NCBI RefSeq assembly: GCF_030655615.1
Contig: NZ_JAURVJ010000122.1
Span: 1-57,270, forward strand
DNA from: Nocardioides sp.
Lineage (GTDB): Bacteria; Actinomycetota; Actinomycetes; Propionibacteriales; Nocardioidaceae
Length of the DNA: 57,270 nt
Direction: 5' to 3'
The notes under the pieces were generated by a model. It made no database searches. It saw only the letters and a program-made list of their open reading frames with translations, and was not told the origin of the DNA. Every line of letters starts with the position of its first letter. Positions within the stretch are counted from its first letter, which is position 1. Position numbers and translations under genes: made by a program. This document shows, one piece after another, positions 23,411 to 32,963 of the stretch.

Positions 23411-24283
23411 GTGGACCTCTCGACCGTCTCGTTCTTCACCCTCGACCCGGACCAGGCCGACGACGGGGAGGTCCTGCTGCCCACCCCGCTGGCCTGCAGC
23501 TCGTGGAGCTCCGACCAGGTCCACGGCGTCGCGATCAGCGGCGCCTTCGCCCGCGCGGCCGAGCAGGCCCTGGCGGCGCTCGGCCGCGACGACCTGCGTC
23601 CGGCGCGGCAGTCGGTCGACCTCTTCCGCCCGGCGCGGATGGCGCCGTTCCACCTGTCGACCGAGGTCGTGCGGGAGGGCCCCCGGATCTGCCTGGTCGA
23701 CGTGACCCTGCGCCAGGAGGACGAGCCCGTCGCCCGCGCGTCGGTGCTCTTCCTCCGCACCGGCGAGCCCGCCTCGGGCACCGTCTGGTCCCCGCAGGAG
23801 GAGCACGCGTCGCACCGGCCGCCGTCGGAGGACGTCGCCCCGCCGACCGACCAGCCCCGGGTGCCGTTCGTGCACAGCGACGCCGGCTGGACGCAGCGCT
23901 TCGGCGACCACCAGAACGCCTCGCGCAAGTCGTCCTGGAACTCCGCGGTCCCCGTCGTCGCCGGCGAGACGCTCACCCCGTTCCAGGCCGTCGCCGCCAC
24001 GGCCGACGGCACCAGCCTCGTCACCAACTGGGGCACCGAGGGTGTCCAGCACATCAACACCGACATCACCCTCTCCCTCGCGCGGCTGCCGCGCGGCGTC
24101 GAGGTCGGCCTGACCGCGATCGACCGGGTCGAGCACGACGGCATCGCGGTCGGCACGGCCGCCGTCTTCGACCGCGAGGGGCCGATCGGCGAGGTCGTCC
24201 TCACCTCGATCGTCAACGCCCGCAGGGCGATCGACTTCAACCGGGTCGAGTACGACGACGACGGCACCCGCCACGACTCGTGA
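23411..24283 (+). CDS. Acyl-CoA thioesterase family protein (double hotdog)
   Basis: 290 residues from GTG 23411. The N-terminal half (SSWSSDQVHGVAISGAFARAAEQAL, SVDLFRPARMAPFHLSTEVV, VARASVLFLR) and the C-terminal half (WNTAVPVVAGE-like segment, VAATADGTSLVTNWG, VQHINTDITLSLARLPRGVEVGL, GTAAVFDREGPIGE) are the two hotdog halves of a 4HBT_3/TesB-like thioesterase. It should hydrolyse acyl-CoA in the cytosol. Upstream frame extensions have no family similarity. Confidence 0.75.
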   Translation: MDLSTVSFFTLDPDQADDGEVLLPTPLACSSWSSDQVHGVAISGAFARAAEQALAALGRDDLRPARQSVDLFRPARMAPFHLSTEVVREGPRICLVDVTLRQEDEPVARASVLFLRTGEPASGTVWSPQEEHASHRPPSEDVAPPTDQPRVPFVHSDAGWTQRFGDHQNASRKSSWNSAVPVVAGETLTPFQAVAATADGTSLVTNWGTEGVQHINTDITLSLARLPRGVEVGLTAIDRVEHDGIAVGTAAVFDREGPIGEVVLTSIVNARRAIDFNRVEYDDDGTRHDS

Positions 24284-24306
24284 CGAGGACCGGCCCCTTG
24301 GGTTGG

Positions 24307-24323
24307 GTACCCTAGGGGGGTAC
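24307..24323. promoter_or_regulatory. CsoR operator
   Basis: GTACCC-TAGGG-GGGTAC lies 11 bp before the csoR ATG and overlaps the likely core promoter. G-tract palindromes of this type are the known operators of CsoR-class regulators, which release DNA upon binding Cu(I). Confidence 0.7.
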
Positions 24324-24333
24324 GGTAGTCAGC

Positions 24334-24627
24334 ATGGACCACGGGACACCCGGCTACGCCGACCGCAAGGACGACTACCTCAAGCGGATGAAGCGCATCG
24401 AGGGGCAGGTGCGCGGCATCGAGCGGATGATCGACACCGACACCTACTGCATCGACATCCTCACCCAGGTCTCGGCGGTGACGAAGGCTCTCCAGGCCGT
24501 CGCCCTCGGCCTGGTCGACGAGCACATGAGCCACTGCGTCCTCGACGCGGCGCGGACCGGCGGTCCCGAGGCCGAGGCCAAGCTCAAGGAAGCCTCGGCC
24601 GCGATCGCCCGGCTGGTGAAGTCGTGA
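24334..24627 (+). CDS. csoR: Copper-sensing repressor CsoR
   Basis: 97 residues of the CsoR/RcnR helical family. The Cu(I) ligands are in place: Cys39 (DTYCIDIL), His64 and Cys68 (DEHMSHC), preceded by RMKRIEGQVRGIERMI. This Cys-His-Cys set indicates copper rather than nickel or formaldehyde. It heads an operon with copZ, a His-rich anchored protein and copA, joined by 4-nt overlaps, and an operator palindrome lies in its promoter. Repression of its own operon in low copper is expected from the family. Confidence 0.9.
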   Translation: MDHGTPGYADRKDDYLKRMKRIEGQVRGIERMIDTDTYCIDILTQVSAVTKALQAVALGLVDEHMSHCVLDAARTGGPEAEAKLKEASAAIARLVKS

Positions 24628-24848
24628 CCGACCTCCACCCCGCCGGCCACACGGCCACCTGGACCGTCACCGGCATGACCTGCCAGCACTGCGTCGCCTC
24701 CGTCACCGAGGAGGTCTCCGAGCTCGACGGCGTCACCGACGTCAGCATCGACCTCGCCTCCGGCGCGGTCACCGTCACCAGCGACCAGCCCCTCCCCGAC
24801 GACCGGGTCCGCGCCGCCGTCGAGGAAGCCGGCTACGCCGTCTCATGA
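24624..24848 (+). CDS. copZ: Copper chaperone CopZ-like (HMA domain)
   Basis: 74 residues from GTG 24624, overlapping the csoR stop. A single heavy-metal-associated domain with VTGMTCQHCVASVTEEV (MTCxxC Cu site) and EAGYAVS at the end. It should carry Cu(I) to the ATPase. The stop overlaps the next ATG. Confidence 0.9.
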   Translation: MTDLHPAGHTATWTVTGMTCQHCVASVTEEVSELDGVTDVSIDLASGAVTVTSDQPLPDDRVRAAVEEAGYAVS

Positions 24849-25762
24849 CCACCGCGGCCCGCCTGGGCGTCTTCGTCGCCGGCCTGCTCGTCGTCTTCGC
24901 GGCCGCCGTCGGGATCGGACGCGCCACCGGACCGGTCGGTCCGATCGGACCGGCGGAGCAGACCGAGGGTGGCCGCGAGGTGCTGCACGCGAGCGACAAG
25001 CACGCCGACGTGGCGGGCGACGGCCACGACCACGGGCCCGAGGCGGCCACCGACCTGCCGGGCGGCCTCGCCACCAGCCAGGGCGGCTACACGCTCGTCC
25101 CCGACCACACGACGTACCGGCCCGGAACCCGCGAGCTCGCCTTCCGGGTCGAGGACGCCGACGGGGCGGCCGTCACCGACTACGACGTCGAGCACGACGA
25201 GCTCCTCCACCTGGTCGCCGTACGCCGTGACTTCACCGGGTTCCAGCACGTCCACCCCGAGCTCGACGCAGCACCGGAGGACGAGGACGCGGGCACGTGG
25301 CGCGTGCCGCTCGACCTGACCCCCGGTTCTTGGCGGGTGTTCGCCGACTTCGTGCCCCACGACGGCGACCCCGTCGTCCTGGGCGTCGACCTGTCGGTGG
25401 CCGGCCCGACCGACCTGGCGCCGCGGGCCGAGCCGACGCGCACCGCCGTGGTCGGCGACTACGAGGTCACCCTCGACGGCGACCTGACGGCCGGCCAGCA
25501 CTCGATGCTGTCGCTGACGATCAACCGCGACGGCGTCCCTGTCACCGACCTCGAGCCCTACCTGGGGGCCTACGGCCACCTGGTCGCGCTGCGCGAGGGC
25601 GACCTGGCCTACCTCCACGTCCACCCCGAGGACGGCGAGCCGGGGCCGAGCGTCGCGTTCGACGCCGAGGTGCCGAGCGCGGGCCGCTACCACCTCTACC
25701 TGGACTTCCGTCACGACGGCGTGGTCCGCACGGCCGGGTTCACCGTGGAGGCGGACCGATGA
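24845..25762 (+). CDS. Membrane-anchored His-rich protein of the copper operon
   Basis: 305 residues. An N-terminal signal anchor ([20 protein letters not shown]) is followed by a His/Asp-rich linker ([16 protein letters not shown]), then two related beta domains. Each contains the motif [20 protein letters not shown] (about 118-138) or [19 protein letters not shown] (about 244-262). The paired His residues and the place between copZ and copA suggest an extracytoplasmic copper-binding or copper-transfer role. I know similar unnamed proteins in actinobacterial copper loci but no tested function. It overlaps both neighbours by 4 nt. Confidence 0.75.
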   Translation: MTTAARLGVFVAGLLVVFAAAVGIGRATGPVGPIGPAEQTEGGREVLHASDKHADVAGDGHDHGPEAATDLPGGLATSQGGYTLVPDHTTYRPGTRELAFRVEDADGAAVTDYDVEHDELLHLVAVRRDFTGFQHVHPELDAAPEDEDAGTWRVPLDLTPGSWRVFADFVPHDGDPVVLGVDLSVAGPTDLAPRAEPTRTAVVGDYEVTLDGDLTAGQHSMLSLTINRDGVPVTDLEPYLGAYGHLVALREGDLAYLHVHPEDGEPGPSVAFDAEVPSAGRYHLYLDFRHDGVVRTAGFTVEADR

Positions 25763-27957
25763 CGACCACGACCACGACCACCGAGCTCGCCATCACCGGC
25801 ATGACGTGCGCGTCGTGCGCCAACCGCATCGAGCGCAAGCTCAACAAGCTCGACGGCGTCGAGGCGAGCGTCAACTACGCCACCGAGAAGGCCCGCGTCT
25901 CCCACGGCGACGACGTCGGCACCGACGTCCTCCTGGCCACCGTCGAGGCGGCCGGGTACGCCGCCACGCTGCCGGTCACCGAGCCCGCCGCCGACGCCGA
26001 GACCTCCCCCGACCCCACGCGCGCCCTCCGCGACCGGGTGCTCGTCTCGGCCGTCCTCACCGTGCCCGTGGTGGTGATGGCGATGTGGCCGGCCGTCCAG
26101 GTCGACGGCTGGCAGTGGCTCTCGCTGAGCCTGGCCGCGCCGGTCGTCGTGTGGGGTGCGTGGCCGTTCCACCGCGCCGCGTGGGCCAACCTGCGCCACG
26201 GCGCCGCGACCATGGACACGCTCGTGTCGGTGGGGGTGCTGGCCGCGTTCGGCTGGTCGGTCTACGCCCTGCTGTGGGGCACCGCCGGGATGATCGGCAT
26301 GACCCACCCGTTCCGGCTCGTCATCGAGCGCACCGACGGGGCCGGCGTCATCTACCTCGAGGCCGCCGCCGGCGTCACGACGCTGGTGCTGCTCGGACGC
26401 TGGATCGAGGCCCGCTCCAAGCGCCGGGCCGGGTCCGCGCTCCGGGCGCTGCTCGACCTGGGGGCGCGCGACGTCGCCGTCCTGCGTGACGGTCGCGAGG
26501 TCCGGGTCCCGGCGGCCGAGCTGGCCGTGGGCGACACGTTCGTCGTACGCCCCGGCGAGAAGGTCGCCACCGACGGCGAGGTCGTCGAGGGCAGCTCGGC
26601 GGTCGACGCCTCGATGCTGACGGGCGAGTCGGTCCCGGTCGAGGTGCGCGCCGGCGACCCCGTGGTCGGTGCGACCGTCAACGTCGGTGGGCGGCTCGTC
26701 GTCCGCGCCACCCGCGTCGGCGCCGAGACCCAGCTGGCCCGGATGGCCCGTCTCGTCGAGGACGCCCAGAGCGGCAAGGCCGCCGCGCAGCGCCTCGCCG
26801 ACCGCGTGTCGGGCGTCTTCGTACCGGTCGTGCTGGCGGTCGCCGCCGCCACCCTCGGGTTCTGGGTCGGCACCGGCGCCGGCACCGCCGCCGCGGTGAC
26901 CGCCGCCGTCGCCGTGCTCGTCATCGCCTGCCCGTGCGCGCTCGGTCTGGCCACGCCGACGGCGCTGCTCGTCGGCACCGGCCGCGGCGCCCAGCTCGGC
27001 ATCCTCGTCAAGGGGCCCGAGGCCCTCGAGCGGGCGCGCCGGATCGACGTCGTCCTCCTCGACAAGACCGGCACCGTGACCACCGGCGAGATGGCGCTGC
27101 GCCACGTCGTCGGCGACGAGCGCACGCTCGAGCTCGCCGCCAGCCTCGAGCACGCCTCCGAGCACCCGATCGCCCGGGCGATCGCGAGCGGGACCGATCA
27201 CCACCTGCCGGTGCAGGACTTCACCAACCTCGAGGGTCTGGGCGTCGAGGGACGCGTCGACGGCCTCGACGTCGTCGTCGGCCGGCCGAGCCTGCTCGCC
27301 GAGCGCGGCCTCCCTCTCCCCGTCGAGCTCCGGGACGCCGTCGACCGGGCCCACGCCGACGGCGGCACCGCCGTCGCGGTCGGCTGGGACGGCGCCGCTC
27401 GCGGCGTCCTCGTCGTCGCCGACACGGTCAAGCCCACGTCCGCCGAGGCCGTCCAGCGGCTGCGCGACCTCGGGCTGGTCCCGGTGCTGCTCACCGGCGA
27501 CCACGAGGCCGTCGCCCGTGCGGTCGCGGCCGAGGTGGGCATCGACGCCGACCACGTGGTGGCGGGGTTGCTCCCGGCCGACAAGGCGGACGTCGTACGC
27601 CGTTGGCAGGGCGACGGCCACCGGGTCGCCATGGTCGGCGACGGCGTCAACGACGCGGCCGCCCTGGCCCAGGCCGACCTCGGCCTCGCGATGGGCACCG
27701 GGACCGACGTCGCCATGGAGGCCGGCGACCTGGTCCTCGTGCGCGGCGACCTGCGTGTCGCGGCCGACGGCATCCGCCTGGCGCGGCGGACCCTCGGCAC
27801 CATCAGGGGCAACCTGTTCTGGGCGTTCGGCTACAACGTCGCCGCGATCCCGCTGGCCGCCGCCGGCCTGCTCAGCCCGATGATCGCCGCCGCGGCGATG
27901 GCGTTCTCGTCGGTGTTCGTGGTGCTCAACAGCCTGCGGCTGCGCACGTTCGTGTGA
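25759..27957 (+). CDS. copA: Copper-exporting P1B-type ATPase
   Basis: 732 residues. An N-terminal HMA domain (GMTCASC, Cys17/Cys20) precedes eight membrane helices; the transport motif CPC is at 391-393, the phosphorylation site DKTGT at 435-439, the HP motif in SEHPIARA, the TGES motif (LTGESVPVE) and [12 protein letters not shown] in the hinge. CPC plus the CsoR partner marks a Cu(I) exporter of the plasma membrane. Preceded by a poly-Thr stretch (TTTTTTT) at the very start. It is the last gene of the csoR operon. Confidence 0.95.
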   Translation: MTTTTTTTELAITGMTCASCANRIERKLNKLDGVEASVNYATEKARVSHGDDVGTDVLLATVEAAGYAATLPVTEPAADAETSPDPTRALRDRVLVSAVLTVPVVVMAMWPAVQVDGWQWLSLSLAAPVVVWGAWPFHRAAWANLRHGAATMDTLVSVGVLAAFGWSVYALLWGTAGMIGMTHPFRLVIERTDGAGVIYLEAAAGVTTLVLLGRWIEARSKRRAGSALRALLDLGARDVAVLRDGREVRVPAAELAVGDTFVVRPGEKVATDGEVVEGSSAVDASMLTGESVPVEVRAGDPVVGATVNVGGRLVVRATRVGAETQLARMARLVEDAQSGKAAAQRLADRVSGVFVPVVLAVAAATLGFWVGTGAGTAAAVTAAVAVLVIACPCALGLATPTALLVGTGRGAQLGILVKGPEALERARRIDVVLLDKTGTVTTGEMALRHVVGDERTLELAASLEHASEHPIARAIASGTDHHLPVQDFTNLEGLGVEGRVDGLDVVVGRPSLLAERGLPLPVELRDAVDRAHADGGTAVAVGWDGAARGVLVVADTVKPTSAEAVQRLRDLGLVPVLLTGDHEAVARAVAAEVGIDADHVVAGLLPADKADVVRRWQGDGHRVAMVGDGVNDAAALAQADLGLAMGTGTDVAMEAGDLVLVRGDLRVAADGIRLARRTLGTIRGNLFWAFGYNVAAIPLAAAGLLSPMIAAAAMAFSSVFVVLNSLRLRTFV

Positions 27958-27981
27958 GCCCGGGGTCGCTACGGTGGCCGT

Positions 27982-29331
27982 GTGACATCGGCCACCGCCC
28001 CCGTGCGCGACCTGCCCGACATCCGCCGCGACGACCGTGGGCTGCCGGTGCTCGGCCGCGCCATGGCCTACGCCCGTGACCCGATCGCGCTGTTCCAGCG
28101 CCAGTGGGACCACTACGGTCCGGTCGCGCCCATGCAGATCCTCGGCGACCGCTGGGTGATGCTGCTCGGGCCCGACGCCTGCCAGGCGGCGTTGACCAAC
28201 CGCGACAAGGCGTTCGCCAACGGCCCGGCGTGGACCCACCTGGTGGGGCCGTTCTTCCACCGGGGCCTGATGCTGCTCGACTTCGAGGAGCACCACCTGC
28301 ACCGGCGGATCATGCAGGAGGCGTTCGTCCGTCCGCGCCTGGAGGGCTACGCCGCGGGGATGCACCCGGCGATCGAGCGCGGCCTGGCCACGTGGCCCGG
28401 TGCCGACAGCTCGTTCAAGACCTATCCGGCCCTCAAGCAGCTGACGCTCGACGTCGCCGCCGACATCTTCATGGGCGGCGCGGAGGACTCGAGCCCCGAG
28501 GAGATGGCGCGGGTCAACAAGGCGTTCATCGCCTGCGTGCAGGCGGCCTCGGCGCTGGTGCGCAAGGACCTGCCGCTGACCCGCTGGGGCCGCGGCCACC
28601 GCGGGCGCGAGGTCCTCGAGCAGTGGCTGCGCCACTACCTGCCGTCGCGCCGCGCGCGGCTCACCGACGACCTGTTCTCGCAGCTGTGCCACATCGAGAC
28701 CGACGACGGGCAGCGCTTCACCGACGACGACGTCGTCAACCACATGGTCTTCCTGATGATGGCCGCCCACGACACCTCGACGATCACCCTGTCGACGATG
28801 CTGCAGTACCTCGGCCAGCACCCCGAGTGGCAGGACCGCTGCCGCGCCGAGTCCGACGCGCTCCCGGCCCGCGCCTCGCTCACCGAGCTCGACGGCCTGA
28901 CCTCGCTCGACCTGGTGATCAAGGAGTGCCTGCGGCTGCGTGCGCCGGTGCCCGTCGTCGTACGGCGCACCGTCAAGGACGTGGTCGTCGAGGGTGTGCG
29001 CATCCCGGCCGACACCTTCGTCACGGTCGCCGCGCAGTTCTCCCACCTGATGCCCGAGCTCTGGACGGACCCGACGTCGTTCGACCCCGAGCGGTTCTCG
29101 CCCGAGCGGCGCGAGGACAAGAGCCACCGCTTCGCCTGGGAGCCGTTCGGCGGCGGCGTGCACAAGTGCCTCGGGATGGCCTTCGCGGGCATGGAGGTCA
29201 GTGCGGTGATGCACCACCTGCTGCGGACCTACGAGTGGCGGGTCGACCCGACGTACGTCGCCCCGCTCGACAACCGGTCGCTGCCGTTCCCCAAGGACGG
29301 GCAGCCGGTCTCGCTCGTGCGGCGGCCCTGA
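27982..29331 (+). CDS. Cytochrome P450
   Basis: 449 residues from GTG 27982. I-helix MAAHDTSTITLS, ExxR in KECLRLRAP, the PERF-like FDPERFSPERRED and the heme loop WEPFGGGVHKCLGM with Cys396. No membrane anchor is seen, so it is a soluble bacterial P450 needing external redox partners, none of which is adjacent. The sequence resembles the group with YGPVAPMQILGDRWV seen near CYP51/CYP120-like families; the substrate is unknown. Starts 24 bp after copA and may be read through from it. Followed by a strong terminator. Confidence 0.9.
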   Translation: MTSATAPVRDLPDIRRDDRGLPVLGRAMAYARDPIALFQRQWDHYGPVAPMQILGDRWVMLLGPDACQAALTNRDKAFANGPAWTHLVGPFFHRGLMLLDFEEHHLHRRIMQEAFVRPRLEGYAAGMHPAIERGLATWPGADSSFKTYPALKQLTLDVAADIFMGGAEDSSPEEMARVNKAFIACVQAASALVRKDLPLTRWGRGHRGREVLEQWLRHYLPSRRARLTDDLFSQLCHIETDDGQRFTDDDVVNHMVFLMMAAHDTSTITLSTMLQYLGQHPEWQDRCRAESDALPARASLTELDGLTSLDLVIKECLRLRAPVPVVVRRTVKDVVVEGVRIPADTFVTVAAQFSHLMPELWTDPTSFDPERFSPERREDKSHRFAWEPFGGGVHKCLGMAFAGMEVSAVMHHLLRTYEWRVDPTYVAPLDNRSLPFPKDGQPVSLVRRP

Positions 29332-29353
29332 GGACGCGAGGCCCTGAGACGCA

Positions 29354-29387
29354 GGACAGCCCGTCGACTCGCGTCGACGGGCTGTCC
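29354..29387. terminator. Bidirectional terminator between the P450 and dps genes
   Basis: A perfect 15-bp stem (GGACAGCCCGTCGAC with its complement) with a TCGC loop lies between the convergent genes. Confidence 0.85.
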
Positions 29388-29403
29388 GGGTGAGCGGGTG
29401 GGG

Positions 29404-29988
29404 TCAGGCCGTGGTGGCCTCGTGGTGGTCGCTGCTGCTCGCGGCGGCGGCGGCCTCGCCCTCGGTGGTGGCGCCGGTGGTGCTGAGGTTGCCGCCCTTG
29501 TCCTCGAGGTGGGCGCGGATGAACCAGTGGAACAGCTCGAGCGCGTCGGTCTGCCCGATGAGCATGTCCTGGGTCACCAGGTCGAGGTCGTCGAGCTCCT
29601 GGATCGCCTCGCGATAGCTGGTGATGACACCCTGGTAGACGAGGTCGAGGGCACCGAGGTGCTCCTGGGTGGTCGCCCGCCCGATCGAGTACTCGTCCCA
29701 CGCGCGCTGCTCGACGAGAGCGCCCGGCGTACCGACCGGCGAGCCACCCAGGGTGGCGATGCGCTCGGCGATGGCGTCGGAGAAACCGCGCACGGCGTCG
29801 ACCTGCGGGTCGATCATCTCGTGCACGGAGATGAAGTGCGGGCCGACGACGTTCCAGTGCACGTGCTTGAGCGTGAGGTGCAGGTCGGTCGTGGCGTTGA
29901 GCCGGTCCTGGAGGAGGGCGACGACGCGCTCGGCGTCGGCGGTCTCGATGCCGGGGGTGGTGTAGCGGAGCTTGCCGTTGGTAGCCAT
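29404..29988 (-). CDS. dps: Dps family DNA-binding ferritin-like protein
   Basis: 194 residues. The ferroxidase region LKHVHWNVVGPHFISVHEMID has the His and Asp/Glu ligands, and GFSDAIAERIATLGG and the final helix DALELFHWFIRAHLED match Dps. A disordered Ala/Ser/Thr/His tail follows (about 175-194). It should sequester iron with peroxide and protect DNA. It is transcribed alone and diverges from the holin-X gene. Confidence 0.9.
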   Translation of the reverse strand: MATNGKLRYTTPGIETADAERVVALLQDRLNATTDLHLTLKHVHWNVVGPHFISVHEMIDPQVDAVRGFSDAIAERIATLGGSPVGTPGALVEQRAWDEYSIGRATTQEHLGALDLVYQGVITSYREAIQELDDLDLVTQDMLIGQTDALELFHWFIRAHLEDKGGNLSTTGATTEGEAAAAASSSDHHEATTA

Positions 29989-30073
29989 GCTTCGAACGTA
30001 GCCACGCGCGCGTGACGGGACGTCACCACAAGGGGTGGACCCCCGGGGTGACCCGGCTCATAGCGTCAGGAGC

Positions 30074-30481
30074 ATGGCCGACCCAGTCCGCCCGTCCGGG
30101 GCCGAACCCAGCACCGCCGAGCTGTTCACCCGCCTCACCGACCAGTCGCGGCAGCTCGTGCGCGACGAGATCCGGCTCGCGCAGGCCGAGACCACCCAGA
30201 AGGTCAAGCACGGGATCATGGGCGTCGCAGAGTTCGGTGTCGCCGGGGTGCTCGCGCTCTACGGCGTCGGGCTGCTGCTGGCCACGATCGTGCTCGGCCT
30301 CGCCGAGGCGCTGCCCGCCTGGCTGGCCGCCCTCATCGTCACCGTCGTGGTGTTCGTGATCGTCGGCATCCTCGCGCTGCTCGGCAAGAAGCAGGTCGGC
30401 GAGGCCACCCCGCCGGCGCCCGAGAAGGCGGTGGCCGGGATCAAGCAGGACGTCGACACCCTGAAGGGGAACCAGTCATGA
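30074..30481 (+). CDS. Putative actinobacterial holin-X family membrane protein
   Basis: 135 residues from ATG 30074. STAELFTRLTDQSRQLVRDEIRLAQAE is the amphipathic N-terminus of Phage_holin_3_6/DUF1469 proteins, followed by two membrane segments (VAGVLALYGVGLLLATIVLGL and WLAALIVTVVVFVIVGILALL). Despite the family name this is a chromosomal envelope protein; no phage genes are near. It overlaps the DUF3618 gene by 4 nt. Confidence 0.8.
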   Translation: MADPVRPSGAEPSTAELFTRLTDQSRQLVRDEIRLAQAETTQKVKHGIMGVAEFGVAGVLALYGVGLLLATIVLGLAEALPAWLAALIVTVVVFVIVGILALLGKKQVGEATPPAPEKAVAGIKQDVDTLKGNQS

Positions 30482-30726
30482 GCGACTCGAGCCCGTCGAG
30501 CCAGTCCGAGGACGAGGCCGCGGCCGCGTCGCAGACGCCCGAGGAGATCCAGGCCGACATCGAGAAGACCCGCGCCGACCTGGCCGACACCGTCGACCAG
30601 CTCGGCCAGCGCCTCGAGGAGCGCAAGCAGCAGGCCAAGACCGGCGCCACCTACGCGGGCGCCGCCATCGGCGGCCTCGTCGCCGTCCTCATCATCGTCA
30701 GGATCGTCAAGAAGGTGCGCTCGTGA
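30478..30726 (+). CDS. DUF3618 family protein
   Basis: 82 residues. TPEEIQADIEKTRADLADTVDQLGQRL is the DUF3618 signature, followed by a C-terminal membrane segment (AAIGGLVAVLIIVRIV). It forms a conserved actinobacterial trio with the holin-X and DUF4235 genes, coupled by 4-nt overlaps. Function unknown; a role in envelope organisation is a guess. Confidence 0.8.
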   Translation: MSDSSPSSQSEDEAAAASQTPEEIQADIEKTRADLADTVDQLGQRLEERKQQAKTGATYAGAAIGGLVAVLIIVRIVKKVRS

Positions 30727-31034
30727 CGCAGAACAGGGCCAAGGTCGAGGACCGGACCAGCAAGTCCGCCAAGATCCTCTACAAGCCGTGGGGGATCGTC
30801 GGCAGCATCGTGTCGGCGCTGATCGCCCGCCAGGTCTTCCAGGCGATCTTCACCAAGTTGGTCCCGGTCGACAGCGACGACCCGCCCAAGCCGCTCGAGT
30901 CGGAGTACTCCCTCAAGGAGGTGCTCATCACCGCCGTCGCCCAGGGGGCGATCTTCGCGGTGGTCAAGGCGCTGTTCCAGCGCGGCTCCGCGCGGGCGTT
31001 CCAGCGGTGGACGGGCGAGTGGCCGGGCGACTAG
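30723..31034 (+). CDS. DUF4235 family membrane protein
   Basis: 103 residues, GTG start. KILYKPWGIVGSIVSALIARQVFQAIF is the DUF4235 start; a second hydrophobic segment (VLITAVAQGAIFAVVKALFQR) precedes a short tail ending WTGEWPGD. Third member of the coupled envelope trio. Function unknown. Confidence 0.85.
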   Translation: MTQNRAKVEDRTSKSAKILYKPWGIVGSIVSALIARQVFQAIFTKLVPVDSDDPPKPLESEYSLKEVLITAVAQGAIFAVVKALFQRGSARAFQRWTGEWPGD

Positions 31035-31071
31035 CCGGTCGGCCGGCGGCTGTGGTCCTGGGGTCGGCGGC

Positions 31072-32352
31072 GTGACGCTCACGCAGCTGCCCGCCGGTGA
31101 CCACGGACTGCTCTCAGCCCGACCCGAGCCGGATCTCGGGGCCGTCGGCTACGAGGAGTCCGAGCACCTGCTCACCACGGAGCGCGGCACCACCCGTGTC
31201 GTCGTACGCCGTCCGCTCCCTGGGCTGTCCCGCTCCGTGAGTGGCACCCTGCTGGTCGAGTGGCTCAACGTCAGCAGCGGCAGCGACGCCGCACCGGACT
31301 GGACGTTCGCCGCCGACGAGATCCTGCGGGCCGGGCACGCGTGGGCCGGGGTGTCGGCGCAGCACGTCGGTGCCATGGGCGGCGTCGCCGCCGTCGCCAT
31401 CGACGCGGCGCCCACCGGCGGTCTCCGCGGCCGCGACCCGGAGCGGTACGCCGCCATCGACCACCCGGGTGACACCCACTCCTACGACTTCTTCACCGCC
31501 GCGGCGCTCGCCGTCCGCGCCCTCGTCGGCGCCGACGTCGTGCTGGCGGTCGGCGAGTCCCAGTCGGCCGCGCTGCTGACGACGTACGCCAACGAGGTGC
31601 AGCCGCGCACCGGCACCTTCGACGGCTTCCTCGTCCACAGCCGACCCGCCGTCGCGGCGCCCCTGGTGCTGGCCGACGAGCAGGGCCCGGCGATGCGGAT
31701 GGACGAGATGCTGGGTGGCGGGCCGGTGCTGTTCCGCGACGACCTCGGCGTGCCGGTGCTGGTGGTGCAGACCGAGGGCGACCTGTTCGACCGGATCGGC
31801 TTCCTCCCCGCGCGCCAGCCCGACACCGACCGGTTCCGGCTCTGGGAGGTCGCCGGCGCGGCCCACGCCGACGGCTACGTGATCGGCGAGTTCGAGTCGT
31901 TCCTGGGCTGCGTCGTACCCGTCAACCGTGGGCAGCAGTGGGTCGTCGTCCGCGCCGCCGTGCGCGCGCTCGACCAGTGGGTCCGCGACGGCGTCGCCCC
32001 GCCCGCCGCCGACCGGCTCGAGGTCGACGCCGACGGCACCGACTTCGTCCGCGACGAGCACGGCCTGGTGCGCGGCGGCGTCCGCACGCCCGCCGTCGAC
32101 GCCCCGGCCGACGTCGTGTCCGGCCGACCGTGGCCGGACTCGACCTCGGCCTGCCGCCTCTTCGGCTCGACGACCCCCTTGGCGGCGCCGGCCTTCGCGT
32201 CCCACGCCGACTACCTCGCGGCCTACGAGGCCGCGACCGACGCGATGGTCGCGGCGGGCTTCGCCTGCCCCGAGGACCGCGACGCCCTGCTCGCCGAGGC
32301 CCGCCCCGACCGGTCCGACCTGGCCGACGACCCGGTTAGCCTGACGACATGA
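31072..32352 (+). CDS. Alpha/beta hydrolase domain-containing protein
   Basis: 426 residues from GTG 31072. VVVRRPLPGLSRSVSGTLLVEWLNVSSGSDAAPDW and HAWAGVSAQHVG lead to the nucleophile motif VGESQSA (GxSxS), with VQTEGDLF (acid) and VAGAAHADGY (His) later. This fits the Abhydrolase_10 family (PF20091), whose members are poorly characterised esterase-like proteins. No signal peptide. It overlaps the following small gene by 4 nt. Confidence 0.8.
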   Translation: MTLTQLPAGDHGLLSARPEPDLGAVGYEESEHLLTTERGTTRVVVRRPLPGLSRSVSGTLLVEWLNVSSGSDAAPDWTFAADEILRAGHAWAGVSAQHVGAMGGVAAVAIDAAPTGGLRGRDPERYAAIDHPGDTHSYDFFTAAALAVRALVGADVVLAVGESQSAALLTTYANEVQPRTGTFDGFLVHSRPAVAAPLVLADEQGPAMRMDEMLGGGPVLFRDDLGVPVLVVQTEGDLFDRIGFLPARQPDTDRFRLWEVAGAAHADGYVIGEFESFLGCVVPVNRGQQWVVVRAAVRALDQWVRDGVAPPAADRLEVDADGTDFVRDEHGLVRGGVRTPAVDAPADVVSGRPWPDSTSACRLFGSTTPLAAPAFASHADYLAAYEAATDAMVAAGFACPEDRDALLAEARPDRSDLADDPVSLTT

Positions 32353-32495
32353 AGACACTGCTGCGCTGCCCCTGTGGCGAGGAGATCCGAGGCGTCGACG
32401 AGGACGAGCTCGTCGAGAAGGCCCAGTCCCACCTCGCCGCCCAGCACCCGGGTCGGGAGTACGAGCGGGAGATGATCCTGTTCATGGCGACCTGA
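32349..32495 (+). CDS. DUF1059-like small protein
   Basis: 48 residues from ATG 32349, overlapping the hydrolase stop (atga). LLRCPCGEEIRGVDEDELVEKAQSHLAAQHPG contains a CPCG start and the His pair typical of DUF1059 small zinc-finger-like proteins. Function unknown. Confidence 0.75.
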   Translation: MKTLLRCPCGEEIRGVDEDELVEKAQSHLAAQHPGREYEREMILFMAT

Positions 32496-32537
32496 GCGGC
32501 CGGGGCGGCAGGGTCGTGTGCCTCCCGACCTACCCGG

Positions 32538-32963
32538 TCACCGGAGCGGCTTGACCCACCGCCGCCAGTCGTCCTGCGGGGCGTAGCCCGCGGCGGCCCA
32601 GATCGCCTGCCCGAGCGCGTTGCCCTCGAGCACCATCGCGTCGACCCGGGTCGCGCCGAGGGCGGTGAACCGTGCCTCGACGTGCTCGAGCAGCAGCCGT
32701 CCGAGGCCGCGCCGGCGGGCGTCGGGGTGGACGGCGAGGCGGTAGACGTGGGCGCGCCAGCCGTCCCAGCCCGCGATGACGGACCCGACGATCCTGCCGT
32801 CGAGCTCGGCGACCACCAGGGCCTCGGGGTCGCGCTCGAGCTGACGGCGCACGGCGTCGGCGGAGTCGGCGGGGCGGGAGTCGTTCTCGCCGGCCTCGAG
32901 CCAGAACCCCAGCAGGGCCTGGACGTCCGCGGTCGTCGCCGGACGCAGCAGCGGGTGGCTCAT
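32538..32963 (-). CDS. GNAT family N-acetyltransferase
   Basis: 141 residues. LRPATTADVQALLGFW, VVAELDGRIVGSVIAG, VYRLAVHPDARRRGLGRLLLEHVE (acetyl-CoA motif RRRGLG) and NALGQAIWAAAGY give a complete GNAT fold. The length and the GY...WVKPL end resemble the RimI/YpeA-like subgroup. Its ATG overlaps the stop of the preceding binding-protein gene. Substrate unknown. Confidence 0.85.
   Translation of the reverse strand: MSHPLLRPATTADVQALLGFWLEAGENDSRPADSADAVRRQLERDPEALVVAELDGRIVGSVIAGWDGWRAHVYRLAVHPDARRRGLGRLLLEHVEARFTALGATRVDAMVLEGNALGQAIWAAAGYAPQDDWRRWVKPLR

Noticed and set aside
24334-27957. Copper operon as a horizontally acquired island
   Set aside because: Base composition and codon use look like the neighbours, there is no integrase, tRNA or direct-repeat boundary, and such operons are common in the phylum.
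25711-29217. Minus-strand frame of about 1170 residues opposite copA and the P450
   Set aside because: Composition is typical of antisense high-GC DNA, and both plus-strand genes show all catalytic motifs.
30074-30481. Holin-like gene as a sign of a prophage
   Set aside because: The family name is misleading; it is in the conserved holin-X/DUF3618/DUF4235 trio and no phage structural, lysis or integrase genes are near.
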